A stretch of DNA of 64,000 nucleotides from Chryseobacterium lathyri (lineage in GTDB: Bacteria > Bacteroidota > Bacteroidia > Flavobacteriales > Weeksellaceae): assembly GCF_003290185.1 (NCBI RefSeq), contig NZ_QNFY01000001.1, forward strand, positions 248,001-312,000, given 5' to 3'. Both the position numbers and the translations under genes were made by a program. Below, one piece after another: positions 8,703 to 18,700 of the stretch; the stretch's first letter is position 1; each line of letters opens with the position of its first letter. The notes under the pieces are model-generated. The model saw nothing but the letters and a program-made list of their open reading frames with translations. It did no database searches and was not told the DNA's origin.

Positions 8703-9344
8703 TTACAGACATTTTATTTCTCTTTTCTGATCTTTATGTTTCAATAGGGACTGATAGGTTTTTAACAGTTCATCGGTATTGCACTGAATTTCTTTTCCGG
8801 ATATCTGATCAGAAATATTTTTTTCTTTGCTATCCGATCTTATGCTGTATTTCTTTTCAAGGCATTTCAGCGGCTTATTATGCTGAAGATAAATACGCAT
8901 TTCTGTAATATCATCTTTAGTGATCGGTTTTTCCGGAGTTCCGCCATCAAAATTCCACACAGTTTCTTCTCTGAATATGAAGAATGGTTCTCCGTTTTTA
9001 ATAAAGTATCTTTCAGATGCTGAAAAATGACTCTGCTCAGTATAAAAATGCTCTATCACTTTAATTTCACCCTTGTCGGAAAAGAAAGTAACCTTTCCTG
9101 AAGGTTCTTCGTTACAATTGTATGTAAAACCATTGGACCTCAGTTTTTTTTCCTCCAGTTGTGCCTGAAGCATGCCATATTCCTTTTTGATTTCAGCTAT
9201 AGGATCATCTGTATTTTGTTGGGGTGAATCCTTTTTTACAATCATGCTGTCAGTGGAAACAGATGTCGTATGAGCTGCCTTATCTTTGTCATTTTTACAC
9301 GAAACAGCAAGCAACAGTATGGCTGCGATAAGCATTGTTTTCAT
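8703..9344 (-). CDS. Unknown lipoprotein, 213 aa
   Basis: I do not recognise the family. A short signal peptide ends in the lipobox LAVSC (Cys16), then comes a Ser/Thr/Asp-rich linker to about residue 50. The remainder is a predicted soluble domain with Cys at several positions (YNCNEEPSG, LKCLEKK, IQCN and a C-terminal CL), which could form periplasmic disulfides. It is a single gene with a shared terminator directly at its 3' end. Confidence 0.7.
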   Translation of the reverse strand: MKTMLIAAILLLAVSCKNDKDKAAHTTSVSTDSMIVKKDSPQQNTDDPIAEIKKEYGMLQAQLEEKKLRSNGFTYNCNEEPSGKVTFFSDKGEIKVIEHFYTEQSHFSASERYFIKNGEPFFIFREETVWNFDGGTPEKPITKDDITEMRIYLQHNKPLKCLEKKYSIRSDSKEKNISDQISGKEIQCNTDELLKTYQSLLKHKDQKREIKCL

Positions 9345-9391
9345 ATGATAGTTATTTGGTGGTTTATAAAATTACAAAAAATCTACAGCAA

Positions 9392-9421
9392 CAAAAAAGA
9401 GACTTTCAATGGAAAGTCTCT
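9392..9421 (-). terminator. Terminator of the 9433 gene
   Basis: AGAGACTTTC pairs with GAAAGTCTCT (10 bp, 4-base loop), followed on the minus strand by six T, 12 bases after the stop codon. Confidence 0.85.
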
Positions 9422-9432
9422 GTACTTAGTTT

Positions 9433-10224
9433 TTATTTACAGTTTTCGTTGTAATCCGTGATCACTTCTTCCACAATTTGCGGGACATTGGACATCACAT
9501 CGTCAATCTGGCTTTTGATCAGTTTTCCTAACCCGGATCGTTTCTTTTCATCATTTTTAAGCGAAGTATAAGAACCGCTTGTTAACTTGCCTTTTGCATA
9601 GCTGCAGTCTGCAATGATCATTTTGGCTTTGGCTAAAGTCAGTTCCTCGATCTTACCTCCTTTCTTAGAATAAATGTAAGAAGGGGAATTTCTCATTCTT
9701 TCTGTTTCCTTTTCTGCTACTGCGATCTGGCCGCCGGCAGAGAATGTAGTAGGGTAGCCGTATAATTTATAGACTTTGATTTTACCGTCTTTCACGACTT
9801 CTGCAAACTGATTACTTTTTGTAAGGTTGTTGAATGCTTTGATATTCCCGCTTAAACCTCCGGTGGCTGTATTGAAGCCTTCTTTGGTATTGGTATACTT
9901 GATCATTTCAAAATGCCTCTCATCGTTATTCTCATCAAAAGCAACATATTCTTTAATATCGTCCGGATCGAGGGTCTTGAACTTTTGTTTCTTCTTGGAC
10001 TTATCAATATCCGACACTGCCACGAATTTTACTTTTTTCTGATTGCTCCACGGATTCATGGCATCTCCGTTCAGTCTTACAATTCCTTCAATTTTCTTTC
10101 CACTTTTATCAATGATATAACCGTATTTTTCATCGGTTCTTAATTCATAATCTGTGTTGTCTTCCTGTGCATAGGCATTGAATGACATCAATGTAAACAG
10201 GCTAAATAGTAATGTTTTCTTCAT
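9433..10224 (-). CDS. Unknown secreted protein, 263 aa
   Basis: No family recognised. ATG at 10224 is chosen because it gives a clear signal peptide (KKTLLFSLFTLMSFNAYAQ). The open frame runs back to 10353, but those codons read through the terminator of lptF and are not credible. The mature protein is Lys/Asp rich, with a GYIIDKSGKKIEGIVRLNG segment near 35-53 and a basic C-terminal region. The Cys pair (ADCSYAK and the terminal ENCK) could form a disulfide. Only secretion to the periplasm or outside can be supported. Confidence 0.7.
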   Translation of the reverse strand: MKKTLLFSLFTLMSFNAYAQEDNTDYELRTDEKYGYIIDKSGKKIEGIVRLNGDAMNPWSNQKKVKFVAVSDIDKSKKKQKFKTLDPDDIKEYVAFDENNDERHFEMIKYTNTKEGFNTATGGLSGNIKAFNNLTKSNQFAEVVKDGKIKVYKLYGYPTTFSAGGQIAVAEKETERMRNSPSYIYSKKGGKIEELTLAKAKMIIADCSYAKGKLTSGSYTSLKNDEKKRSGLGKLIKSQIDDVMSNVPQIVEEVITDYNENCK

Positions 10225-10306
10225 GTAATTATTGTTTTTAACAAATTTTTGTAAATATAGCTTTTTATACCTTATGACGAGTTGAAATAAATACCACAAC
10301 TTCCAA

Positions 10307-10332
10307 TAAAAAGACCCGGAAATTCCGGGCCT
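10307..10332 (-). terminator. Terminator of lptF/G
   Basis: GC-rich hairpin AGGCCCGGAA / TTCCGGGTCT on the minus strand followed by T5, about 40 bases after the permease stop. Confidence 0.75.
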
Positions 10333-10373
10333 GAATATTTTAAAATGATTCAATTTTTAATCTTTCAATACAA

Positions 10374-11828
10374 TTATTGATATCTCTGATGTTCTTTGTT
10401 TTTTGAGAATCTCTTTGTAATTGGTTTGAAGAGCGCTTTATATTTTTCGGCATCAAACAGCTGTGAGTCGGTAAGGGCTTTATACGTCATCCATACTCCG
10501 AACGGAAGAAGGATAAGGTTAGGAAGCCACGCTGCCAGATAAGGGCTCATTCCTCCTCCCCATGCAATATTTTCAATACCGAGATTCATTACATAAAAAA
10601 TGATAAAAATAACGATTGCGATGATTACCGGAAGCCCCATTCCTCCTTTTCTGATGATGGATCCTAAGCTGGCCCCAATCAGGAAAAAGATGATACATGT
10701 TACAGAATAAGAAACAATTCTCTGCTGGTAAATAACGACCTTGCTGAAATATTTAACATTTGAACTGAATTCATTCTTTTTACCCATGGATGTAGATTTC
10801 AGATTATCCAGCCTGTTATAGGCATTAGAAATAATCTCCAGCTTTTTTTGTTCCTTTACGGTATCCAGCTTAATCTGTTGTTTGGCAACCGCTTTGGATT
10901 TTGTTTTATCCATATAGCTGATCACCGAATTAGTCTGGCTCAAAACATCGGCACCGATATTCGAAAAGAATTCAGCATTCTCTTTCTTGTTTTTAGCAAC
11001 GGTTTCATTAAGCTGTCCATACGTCTGAAAACGGTAATCATCTGTGATCTGCTCCTTTTCAATAGCTTTATTAATAACTTCACTGATATCAAAATGTGAA
11101 ACTAAGGTATCAAATTTAATAGCCTGATCCGGTTGTTTGAGCCTTACATTTTCACCTTTGCCTGCGAAATTATCTTCAAATATATAACCGTTATAAAGCT
11201 CCAGCTTCAGGAAGTTTTTATTGGCTGCAGGGACAAATTTCCCTTTTTCTGCGACAATAGACTGCTGGTTTTCATAGGTGCCGGCTTTTCTGTGCACAAA
11301 AACCCCTTCAATATTTTCTCCGTTTTCCCCATAGATCTTATCAAATTTCACCATATATCCCGGAAGCTGGTCAATGAATTGTCCCGGTGTAAAGTTTAAA
11401 GCAGGTTTGGTTTGTGCAATATTGAAAAGCATATTCTTTGCCTTCTTCTGGAAGTCCGGAATGATATTATTGGAGAAAAAGAAAAGCATGACTGCCAATA
11501 CCGTTGCCACTCCCATAAGGGGTGCCATTACCCGTGTCAGGGAAATTCCTGCAGCCTTCATCGCAGCAAGTTCATACCGTTCTCCAAATTCCCCGAAGGA
11601 CATAATACTTGCCAGAAGGATAGTAAGCGGAAGTACCAGACTGATAACACTTACCCCAAGATAAAAAAGAAGTTTGAGGATCTGCCAGTAGCTTAATCCT
11701 TTTCCCATAAATTGCCCCAGCTGCACCCAGATAATGTTTACAATAAAAATGAAAAACAAAACACTGAATATAAAGAAAAAAGGGCCAAAGAAGGTTTTTA
11801 TGATATATCGGTCTAGTATTTTTAGCAT
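10374..11828 (-). CDS. LptF/LptG-family lipopolysaccharide export permease
   Basis: A 484-residue inner-membrane permease of the LptF/G (YjgP/YjgQ) family. It forms part of the LptB2FG transporter that extracts LPS for transport to the outer membrane. The N-terminus is typical (LDRYIIKTFFGPFFFIF), with transmembrane segments near 12-35, 52-78 and 100-120, a long periplasmic beta-jellyroll-like domain (about 130-350), and three helices near 365-450. Bacteroidota LptF and LptG are hard to separate without alignment, so no symbol is given. The LolA gene lies upstream on the same strand with its own terminator between. Confidence 0.88.
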   Translation of the reverse strand: MLKILDRYIIKTFFGPFFFIFSVLFFIFIVNIIWVQLGQFMGKGLSYWQILKLLFYLGVSVISLVLPLTILLASIMSFGEFGERYELAAMKAAGISLTRVMAPLMGVATVLAVMLFFFSNNIIPDFQKKAKNMLFNIAQTKPALNFTPGQFIDQLPGYMVKFDKIYGENGENIEGVFVHRKAGTYENQQSIVAEKGKFVPAANKNFLKLELYNGYIFEDNFAGKGENVRLKQPDQAIKFDTLVSHFDISEVINKAIEKEQITDDYRFQTYGQLNETVAKNKKENAEFFSNIGADVLSQTNSVISYMDKTKSKAVAKQQIKLDTVKEQKKLEIISNAYNRLDNLKSTSMGKKNEFSSNVKYFSKVVIYQQRIVSYSVTCIIFFLIGASLGSIIRKGGMGLPVIIAIVIFIIFYVMNLGIENIAWGGGMSPYLAAWLPNLILLPFGVWMTYKALTDSQLFDAEKYKALFKPITKRFSKNKEHQRYQ

Positions 11829-11843
11829 GCGTCAAAATTAATC

Positions 11844-11870
11844 AAAAAGCCACAAAGTTTACTTGTGGCT
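11844..11870 (-). terminator. Terminator of lolA
   Basis: On the minus strand AGCCACAAG pairs with CTTTGTGGCT (one bulge), followed by T5. It lies 70 bases after the lolA stop and just before lptF/G. Confidence 0.7.
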
Positions 11871-11939
11871 CTTATAATTTTTATTACTTTTTATATTAAC
11901 AGGTAAAGAGGTAATTGCTCTTGTCCCATTTTTGTCTTT

Positions 11940-12587
11940 TTAAAGCTCTGTAATGATGTAGTTTTTGAACTTGTTTTTGTCAAAAACAAACATATTAGGA
12001 TCCAGTGTCTGGTTTTCTTTATATTCTTTGATGGCAATTACAGCTACATCTTTATTGTTGCCATGCTGCTCCAGTTTTACCATTTGCTTTTTAGCAGAAT
12101 CTACAAAAAGATAGACATGTTGGATTCCGTTGGATTTTACAGGGGTCAACTTAATAAAATCTGCATTCACTCCGTTTACATTCTTTTTCCCATTATAGGT
12201 TACGTTATAATCATTTCTGTAGGTTGAAAGATAATTGATAGGGGAGAACATGCTGCTGCTTCCGTTAGGTTTTGCAATGGTTACCTCCATATCATCTGCA
12301 TTGATGTTATAGATTTTGCTTCCATCGAAGATTTGTTCCGTATCCATGATCTTCAGCTTATATTTATCTCCTGCAGAATAGTAAATTCCCGGTTCTGTTT
12401 TGGTTACCTGTCCGTTCACACCAGTTCCGAAAGAAAATTTGAAGTAAGAGTTCTTTTTAGACTTGTAGTTGGCTGTGATATCGTCAAGAATTTTTTTAGC
12501 TTTCGCATCAATTTTCTGTGCATCGGCAAATCCTACAGCACCTATTACCAAACTTCCGACTATAACTTTTGAAATAATATTTTTCAT
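11940..12587 (-). CDS. LolA-like outer-membrane lipoprotein carrier
   Basis: A 215-residue periplasmic protein with signal peptide (KNIISKVIVGSLVIGAVGFADAQ) and the LolA fold pattern: an N-terminal helix (AKKILDDITANYKSKKNSYFKFSF), then strands with GIYYSAGDKYKLKIMDTEQIFDG and the LTPVKSNGIQHVYLFVDSA segment. LolA ferries lipoproteins from the LolCDE transporter to the outer membrane. It follows ftsK with a 65-base gap on the same strand; I recall an ftsK-lolA order from other Flavobacteriia. LolA-like paralogs exist in this phylum, so the specific role is inferred. Confidence 0.8.
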   Translation of the reverse strand: MKNIISKVIVGSLVIGAVGFADAQKIDAKAKKILDDITANYKSKKNSYFKFSFGTGVNGQVTKTEPGIYYSAGDKYKLKIMDTEQIFDGSKIYNINADDMEVTIAKPNGSSSMFSPINYLSTYRNDYNVTYNGKKNVNGVNADFIKLTPVKSNGIQHVYLFVDSAKKQMVKLEQHGNNKDVAVIAIKEYKENQTLDPNMFVFDKNKFKNYIITEL

Positions 12588-12652
12588 TTTTTTATTTAAT
12601 AAACTTTAAACATTCTAATGCTTCAAGGTTTAATTTATAAAGCATCTTTCCT

Positions 12653-15199
12653 TTAACTACGCAAATCTTCCAAAAACTGTTCCAAAGAATGAAGGTCGCT
12701 GATAATCACCTCTCTTGCTTTTGCTCCGTTAAATCCTCCTACAATACCGGTAGCCTCAAGCTGGTCCATAATTCTTCCTGCTCTGTTATACCCCAGTTTC
12801 AGCTGTCTTTGCAACATGGAAGTAGATCCTTGCTGTGTAGAAACAATGATTCTTGCCGCTTCTTCAAATAAAGCATCCTTCTCATTCGGATCAAAAGCGC
12901 CTACCGTACTGGTAGAATCTTCAGAAACAAATTCAGGAAGCAGGAATGCAGATGAATAGCCTTTCTGCTCGCCGATATATTCTGCAAGTCTTTCCACTTC
13001 CGGTGTATCTACGAATGCGCACTGAAGTCTTAAGATCTCATTTCCGTTGAAATAAAGCATATCACCTTTACCAATCAGCTGGTCTGCACCCGGAGAATCC
13101 AGAATAGTCCTTGAATCCACACTGGAAATTACTCTGAAGGCAGCCCTTGCCGGGAAGTTGGCCTTGATCATACCCGTAATTACATTGACAGAGGGTCTCT
13201 GCGTGGCAACAATCAGGTGAATTCCTACTGCTCTTGCAAGCTGCGCGAGTCTGGCGATCGGAAGCTCAACTTCTTTACCTGCTGTCATGATAAGGTCGGC
13301 AAACTCGTCCACAACCAAAACGATGTATGGTAAATAACGATGTCCATTCTCTGGATTTAATTTTCTTTCCGTAAATTTCTTATTGTATTCCTTTAAGTTT
13401 TTACAGAATGCATTTTTAAGAAGGTCATATCTTGTATCCATCTCTATACAAAGAGAATTCAGGGTATTGATCACTTTATTTGTGTCTGTGATGATCGCTT
13501 CCTCAGCATCCGGAAGCTTAGCCAGATAATGTCTTTCAATTTTTGAATATAATGAAAGTTCAACCTTCTTAGGATCCACCATAACGAATTTCAATTCGCT
13601 TGGATGTTTTTTATAGAGGAGAGAAGTAAGAATGGCATTAATCCCTACAGACTTACCCTGACCTGTAGCACCTGCCATCAGTAAGTGAGGCATTTTTGAA
13701 AGATCGGCCATGAATACCTCATTAGAAATCGTCTTTCCGAAAACCACAGGAAGATCCATATCGGTATTCTGGAATTTGTGGGAAGCAATAACCGAACGCA
13801 TGGAAACCATCGTAGGATTTTTTCTCGGCACCTCGATTCCGATTGTTCCTTTTCCAGGCATTGGGGCAATGATCCTGATTCCTAAGGCGGAAAGGTTCAG
13901 GGCAATATCATCCTGAAGTTTTTTAATAGCTGACACTCTGATTCCGGCTTCCGGAACAATTTCATATAAAGTAACTGTTGGACCTATCGTTGCCTTGATC
14001 TCTGAGATGCCGACATTGAAGTTCTTTAAAAGTCCTACAATCTTATTTTTATTTTCTTCTAATTCCTCCTGGTTAATTGAGATTTCTTCGCTTCCGTAAT
14101 CTTTCAGCAATTCCACTGTAGGCATTTGGAAACCTGCCAGATCGAGTTTATGATCATACAGTCCGTGTTTTTCTACAAGTTCCTGTGATTTCCTGTCAGA
14201 ATCATCCAATACATCTACTACCGGAGCGATTTCTACATTAAATTTAATATTGTCCTGAGCAGGAGTAGAAACTGGAGGAACCGGACTAATCGCCGGACTT
14301 ACCGGTGTCATATCAAATGCCTGTTCTGGAGTTGAAGTAGGAACAGAAGGTTTTGCATTCAGATTTAAGCTGACAGGTTTCTCTTCCTCTTCAAAAGAAG
14401 TCTGGTTAGGCGTTATAATAGGTTCTAAATCTGTTAAAGGCTGAACTTCCGGAAATCCTTTAGGAACGTTTACCGGTTCCTGCTCTTTAGTTTTTGCCTT
14501 ATTCGAAACGTCTGTAACGGTAACATTCTGGCCGGCTTCTGCAGCTTCCTCTTCAAGTTCAACATCCGCTTCAAAGTTTTCCTCTGAGCTTGGCATCATG
14601 GATTTAACTTTGCCGATTGTACTGTCATTGATTTTGTCCAATTTAGCTTTAATAGAGCTTGGACGAAGATTGAATTCCAAAATAAAATATAAAAGAATGC
14701 TTGAAACAAGTACTACCCAAAGTCCTACAGGTCCGATGATGGCATTCAGATAATCCATGATCTGGTAACCGTAAACGCCTCCTAAAACACCCTGGCCTTT
14801 AGTTACAGCTCCCATAAAAATAGGAAGCCAGCAGATAAAAAACAAAGAGTGTCCGATGGTTTTCCATGGTTTGAAGGTTCTTTTTTTAAGGATAAGCGTT
14901 CCCACAACCAAAAATAAGAAGGCAATAATGAAGGATGCGATCCCGATGCTTTCGAATATAAAAATATTTCCCAGCCAGTCGCCTACCTTCCCAAAGATAT
15001 TTGAAGATTTTATCGTTTTGTCGGTCATAGTTCCTGCCTGGCTCTGGTCTGCTTTCCAGTTCATCAAATAGGAGACGAACGAAAATGCCAGAACGACAGA
15101 AAAAAGTATAAAGGTAAGCCCGAAAAATATACGTGGCTTAGATAGTATTCTGCCTTTATCAGGCGATTCAGTCTGTTTTGTCTGTGTCTTTTTATCCAT
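12653..15199 (-). CDS. ftsK: FtsK/SpoIIIE DNA translocase
   Basis: An 848-residue septal DNA translocase that helps segregate chromosome ends at division. Four transmembrane segments lie within about residues 25-175, then a Pro/Glu/Thr-rich linker (about 190-320) and the motor domain. Walker A GATGQGKS is near residue 510, Walker B LVVDEFADLI near 630, followed by a QRPSVNVITG-type segment. The C-terminal gamma winged helix (TSMLQRQLKLGYNRAGRIMDQLE begins near 785) normally reads KOPS-like sequences. The promoter element TAAATTTG is 14 bases upstream. Confidence 0.95.
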   Translation of the reverse strand: MDKKTQTKQTESPDKGRILSKPRIFFGLTFILFSVVLAFSFVSYLMNWKADQSQAGTMTDKTIKSSNIFGKVGDWLGNIFIFESIGIASFIIAFLFLVVGTLILKKRTFKPWKTIGHSLFFICWLPIFMGAVTKGQGVLGGVYGYQIMDYLNAIIGPVGLWVVLVSSILLYFILEFNLRPSSIKAKLDKINDSTIGKVKSMMPSSEENFEADVELEEEAAEAGQNVTVTDVSNKAKTKEQEPVNVPKGFPEVQPLTDLEPIITPNQTSFEEEEKPVSLNLNAKPSVPTSTPEQAFDMTPVSPAISPVPPVSTPAQDNIKFNVEIAPVVDVLDDSDRKSQELVEKHGLYDHKLDLAGFQMPTVELLKDYGSEEISINQEELEENKNKIVGLLKNFNVGISEIKATIGPTVTLYEIVPEAGIRVSAIKKLQDDIALNLSALGIRIIAPMPGKGTIGIEVPRKNPTMVSMRSVIASHKFQNTDMDLPVVFGKTISNEVFMADLSKMPHLLMAGATGQGKSVGINAILTSLLYKKHPSELKFVMVDPKKVELSLYSKIERHYLAKLPDAEEAIITDTNKVINTLNSLCIEMDTRYDLLKNAFCKNLKEYNKKFTERKLNPENGHRYLPYIVLVVDEFADLIMTAGKEVELPIARLAQLARAVGIHLIVATQRPSVNVITGMIKANFPARAAFRVISSVDSRTILDSPGADQLIGKGDMLYFNGNEILRLQCAFVDTPEVERLAEYIGEQKGYSSAFLLPEFVSEDSTSTVGAFDPNEKDALFEEAARIIVSTQQGSTSMLQRQLKLGYNRAGRIMDQLEATGIVGGFNGAKAREVIISDLHSLEQFLEDLRS

Positions 15200-15212
15200 A
15201 ATATCAATGTGG

Positions 15213-15220
15213 CAAATTTA
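15213..15220 (-). promoter_or_regulatory. -7 element for ftsK
   Basis: TAAATTTG on the minus strand, 13 bases before the ftsK ATG; exact TAnnTTTG match without a clear -33. Confidence 0.45.
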
Positions 15221-15727
15221 ATGTTTTTTCAACATTAATAGAATCTTTTTTTCTGCAAAAAAGATAGCGTAATTTAGGGTTATTTTTTAAAATTAAACAT
15301 CAGTTTTAAGATATTTTTTTTCCTGAAATGTACTGCAGCAGGTACTTTTAAACTCCTTCAAAATGCAGCAGCTATTGCTCCGCTAATTTTGTTCCATAAA
15401 GTGTAAAAGTGAAAAAAAATATCAAAAATATGGTCAAAAAACATCCCTGCATTTTTGCCTGGCCTTAATTTCGTTATCATCAATCAATACAAAATAAAAA
15501 GAAGATGAAGGACACAGTCTTATAATTATTGACGTAATAAAATGATTATTTGCCTGTAGTAATCAGAACTGACCACAGATAAGTAAGTTAGATCCGGAAT
15601 TCCATGATCTTAAAATCGAATTTTCCTTAATGAATTATATATTATTAAGAATGATTCAAAATAACCAAAATAGGCCTTTAAATGACAAAAAACAGCTTTT
15701 TTTAGCCTCTTTGTTGTTTATCATCCT
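15221..15727. other. Long noncoding gap between ftsK and ccsBA
   Basis: About 500 bases with no credible gene. I see the octamer TGCAGCAG twice (near 15332 and 15365), the first inside a near-palindrome GTAC-N8-GTAC, and a promoter-like CATTTTTG near 15450 that leads only into a six-codon frame. An unrecognised small RNA is possible but not supported. Confidence 0.4.
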
Positions 15728-15735
15728 TATTTTTG
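15728..15735 (+). promoter_or_regulatory. -7 element for ccsBA
   Basis: TATTTTTG, exact TAnnTTTG match, 20 bases before the ATG at 15756. The nearest TTTG (15710) is closer than usual. Confidence 0.5.
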
Positions 15736-15755
15736 CATGTCAAGTAAAATAAATC

Positions 15756-18700
15756 ATGAAGAAGCTCCAAGATATTCTTATCTCAACCAGAACAATGGCT
15801 GTGCTGTTACTGGTGTATGCATTTGCAATGGCGTATGCAACGTTCTTAGAAAACGACTACGGAACTCCTACAGCTAAAGCGCTAATTTATGAAGCAAAAT
15901 GGTTTGAATTAATCATGTTTCTGCTCATTCTCAACTTTATAGGAAATATCGCAAGATACAGACTGTGGAGAAGAGAAAAATGGCCTGTTCTGGTATTTCA
16001 CCTTGCCTTTATCCTTATTTTTATAGGAGGTGCTATTACAAGATACATCAGTTTTGAAGGGACAATGCATATCAGAGAAGGTGAAACTTCCAATGAGATT
16101 GTAACTGACAAAAATTTCTTTAAAATCCAGATTGAAGAGAAAGGGGATGTTCTTAACTATCAGGATGTTCCTTATCTGATGTCTCCTTTGCATAAAGACT
16201 TTAAGGCAACCTATGATTTCCACGGAAAGGAAATAAAGGTGTTTACAAAAGACTATATCCAGAGAAAAAAAGACAGCTTAATTGCTGAGCCCAGCGGCGC
16301 AGAATATCTTCACCTGGTGTCTACAGGAACTACCGGAAGACAAAATATTTACATCAAACCGGGAGAAACAAAATCTATCAACGGAACTTTAGTAACGTTC
16401 AACAGAGCGATAGACGGTGCGGTAGAATTTAAAAAAGAGGACGGAAAACTGTTCATTAAGACTCCTGTTGATGCAGCCTTTATGACTATGGCAACGCAGG
16501 CTACCGGAAGTACCAAGAAAGATGAATTCCAGCCTTTGGTATTGAGAAGTTTATATACGATCAACGAATTGAAACTGGTTGTTCCTGAAGGTCTTAAAAA
16601 AGGGAGGCTTATGGCTTTTGAAGGCGATAAAAAGAAAGATGCTATGGTACCCGATGTAATGAGAATAGAACTTCAAGGGCCAAAAACAAAACAAATGGTA
16701 GATCTTTCTGTAGAAAAAGGAAACCCGAATGCATACAAGCAGGTAACAATGGATGGCCTGAATATTATGGTAGGTTTCGGACCTAAAGTATATAATACAC
16801 CTTTTGCATTGAAATTGGATGATTTTGTGATGGAAACCTATCCGGGAAGTACATCTCCAAGTGCTTATGAAAGCCACGTAAAGATCATTGATGAAGGAAA
16901 AGAAACCCCTTATAAAATTTACATGAACCACGTTCTTAACTATAAAGGTTACCGTTTCTTCCAGTCAAGTTTTGATCCGGACAGAATGGGAACCGTACTT
17001 TCTGTAAACCACGATTTCTGGGGAACCATTATTTCTTACATCGGATACGGACTTCTGTTCTTAGGAATGTTTGTGATCTTCTTCTGGAAAGGAACTCACT
17101 TCTGGAAACTGAATAAAATGCTGACTGATGTTAATAAAAAGAAAACGGCAGCAGTGCTTTTAGTGCTATTAAGTTTAGGATTAAGTGCACAGAAAATTGA
17201 AACCCATGGCACAACAGACGGGAGCAGAGAACACATTCATGTGGAAGGAGACAATCATTCTCACGCTCCGGCTCCATCTGCCCAGCCGCTTGATGGTGCT
17301 GCTCCAAAGCAGAACTCTCTGGCAACACCAATGGGCAAAATGAGATCTATTTCTCCGGACGAGATTATTGCCAGAAACAAAATCAGCAAAGAACATGCAG
17401 ATAAATTCGGATATCTTCTGGTTCAGAATTTTGAAGGAAGAATTGTTCCTATCAACACGGAAGCACTGGATATTTTAAGAAAATTATATAAGAAAGACGA
17501 GTTCAAGGGAACAGATGGAAAGTCTCTTACGGCTAACCAATGGTTCCTGTCGATCAATACAGATACGCCAAGCTGGACTATGGTTCCTATGATTAAAGTA
17601 GGAACAAAAGGAGGTGACGAATTAAAAAATAAAACGAAGGCTGATGATGAAGGATATACTTCACTGATGAACCTTTTTCCGGCAGATGCTAACGGTAATC
17701 TTACCTATATCCTGGAACACGATTACAACACGGCATTCCGTAAGAAACCTTCTGAGCAGACCAATTATGATAAAGAAGTGATTTCTGTAAACGAAAGAGT
17801 ACATATCTTCAACGAGTTTTTCAGCGGCCAGTTCATGAGAATTGTTCCTGTGAAAAACGATGCCAACCACACATGGCATTCATGGCTTGATCAGAAATTT
17901 GAGCCGGATATGGAATCCCAGCAGGTAATGGGACCTTATTTTGCAGAAGCTCTTACTGCACAAAAAACAGGAGACTGGAGTAAAGCCGATGCTGAACTGG
18001 CAAAACTTTCAGACTACCAGCAGAAGTGGGGTAAAGCAGTAGTTCCTGCAAAATCTAAGGTGGATCTTGAGGTTTTCATGAATAAAGTGAACATCAACTT
18101 CAAACTATTGATCTTCTATACTATAATCGGAGGACTTCTTCTGATCTTAGGATTTGTAGAGCTTTTCAAATCCAATAAGGTTTTAAATAAAATAATCAAA
18201 GTAATTATTGCTATAGGCATAGTAGGGTATTTATGCCATTTCTTAGGCCTTGTAGCAAGATGGTATATTTCAGGACACGCACCTTGGAGTAACGGATACG
18301 AAGCAATCATCTTTATCTCTTGGGTAGGTATTACAGCTGGGTTGATCCTTTACAGAAACGCGAACGCTCTTATTCCTGCAGCCGGATTTATGGTAGCAGT
18401 TATCATGATGGGATTTGCACACGGAGGTTCAGCACTTGACCCTCAGATTACGCCACTTGTTCCGGTTCTGAAATCCTATTGGCTGATTGTTCACGTAGCG
18501 ATTATTACCTCAAGTTACGGCTTCTTTGCCCTGTCTATGATTATTGCTGTAATCTCTTTGGTATTTTATATTATTTCAAATAAAGAAACATATAAGCTTC
18601 ACCACGACACCACATTGAAAGAACTGGTAATCGTTTCTGAAATGTCCCTTACAATCGGTCTTTTTGCCTTAACGGTAGGAAACTTCTTAGGAGGTATCTG

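Noticed and set aside
10225..10353. 43 extra N-terminal codons of the 9433 gene
   Set aside because: They run through the lptF/G terminator and precede a clean signal-peptide start at 10224.
11828..11840. TAATTTTG only 5 bases before the lptF/G ATG, suggesting a leaderless message
   Set aside because: Transcription would start at or inside the ATG; a chance match in AT-rich DNA is more likely, without a -33.
15221..15727. Small RNA or small gene in the ftsK-ccsBA gap
   Set aside because: Promoter-like pieces and the repeated octamer TGCAGCAG are present, but no consistent fold, terminator or frame joins them.
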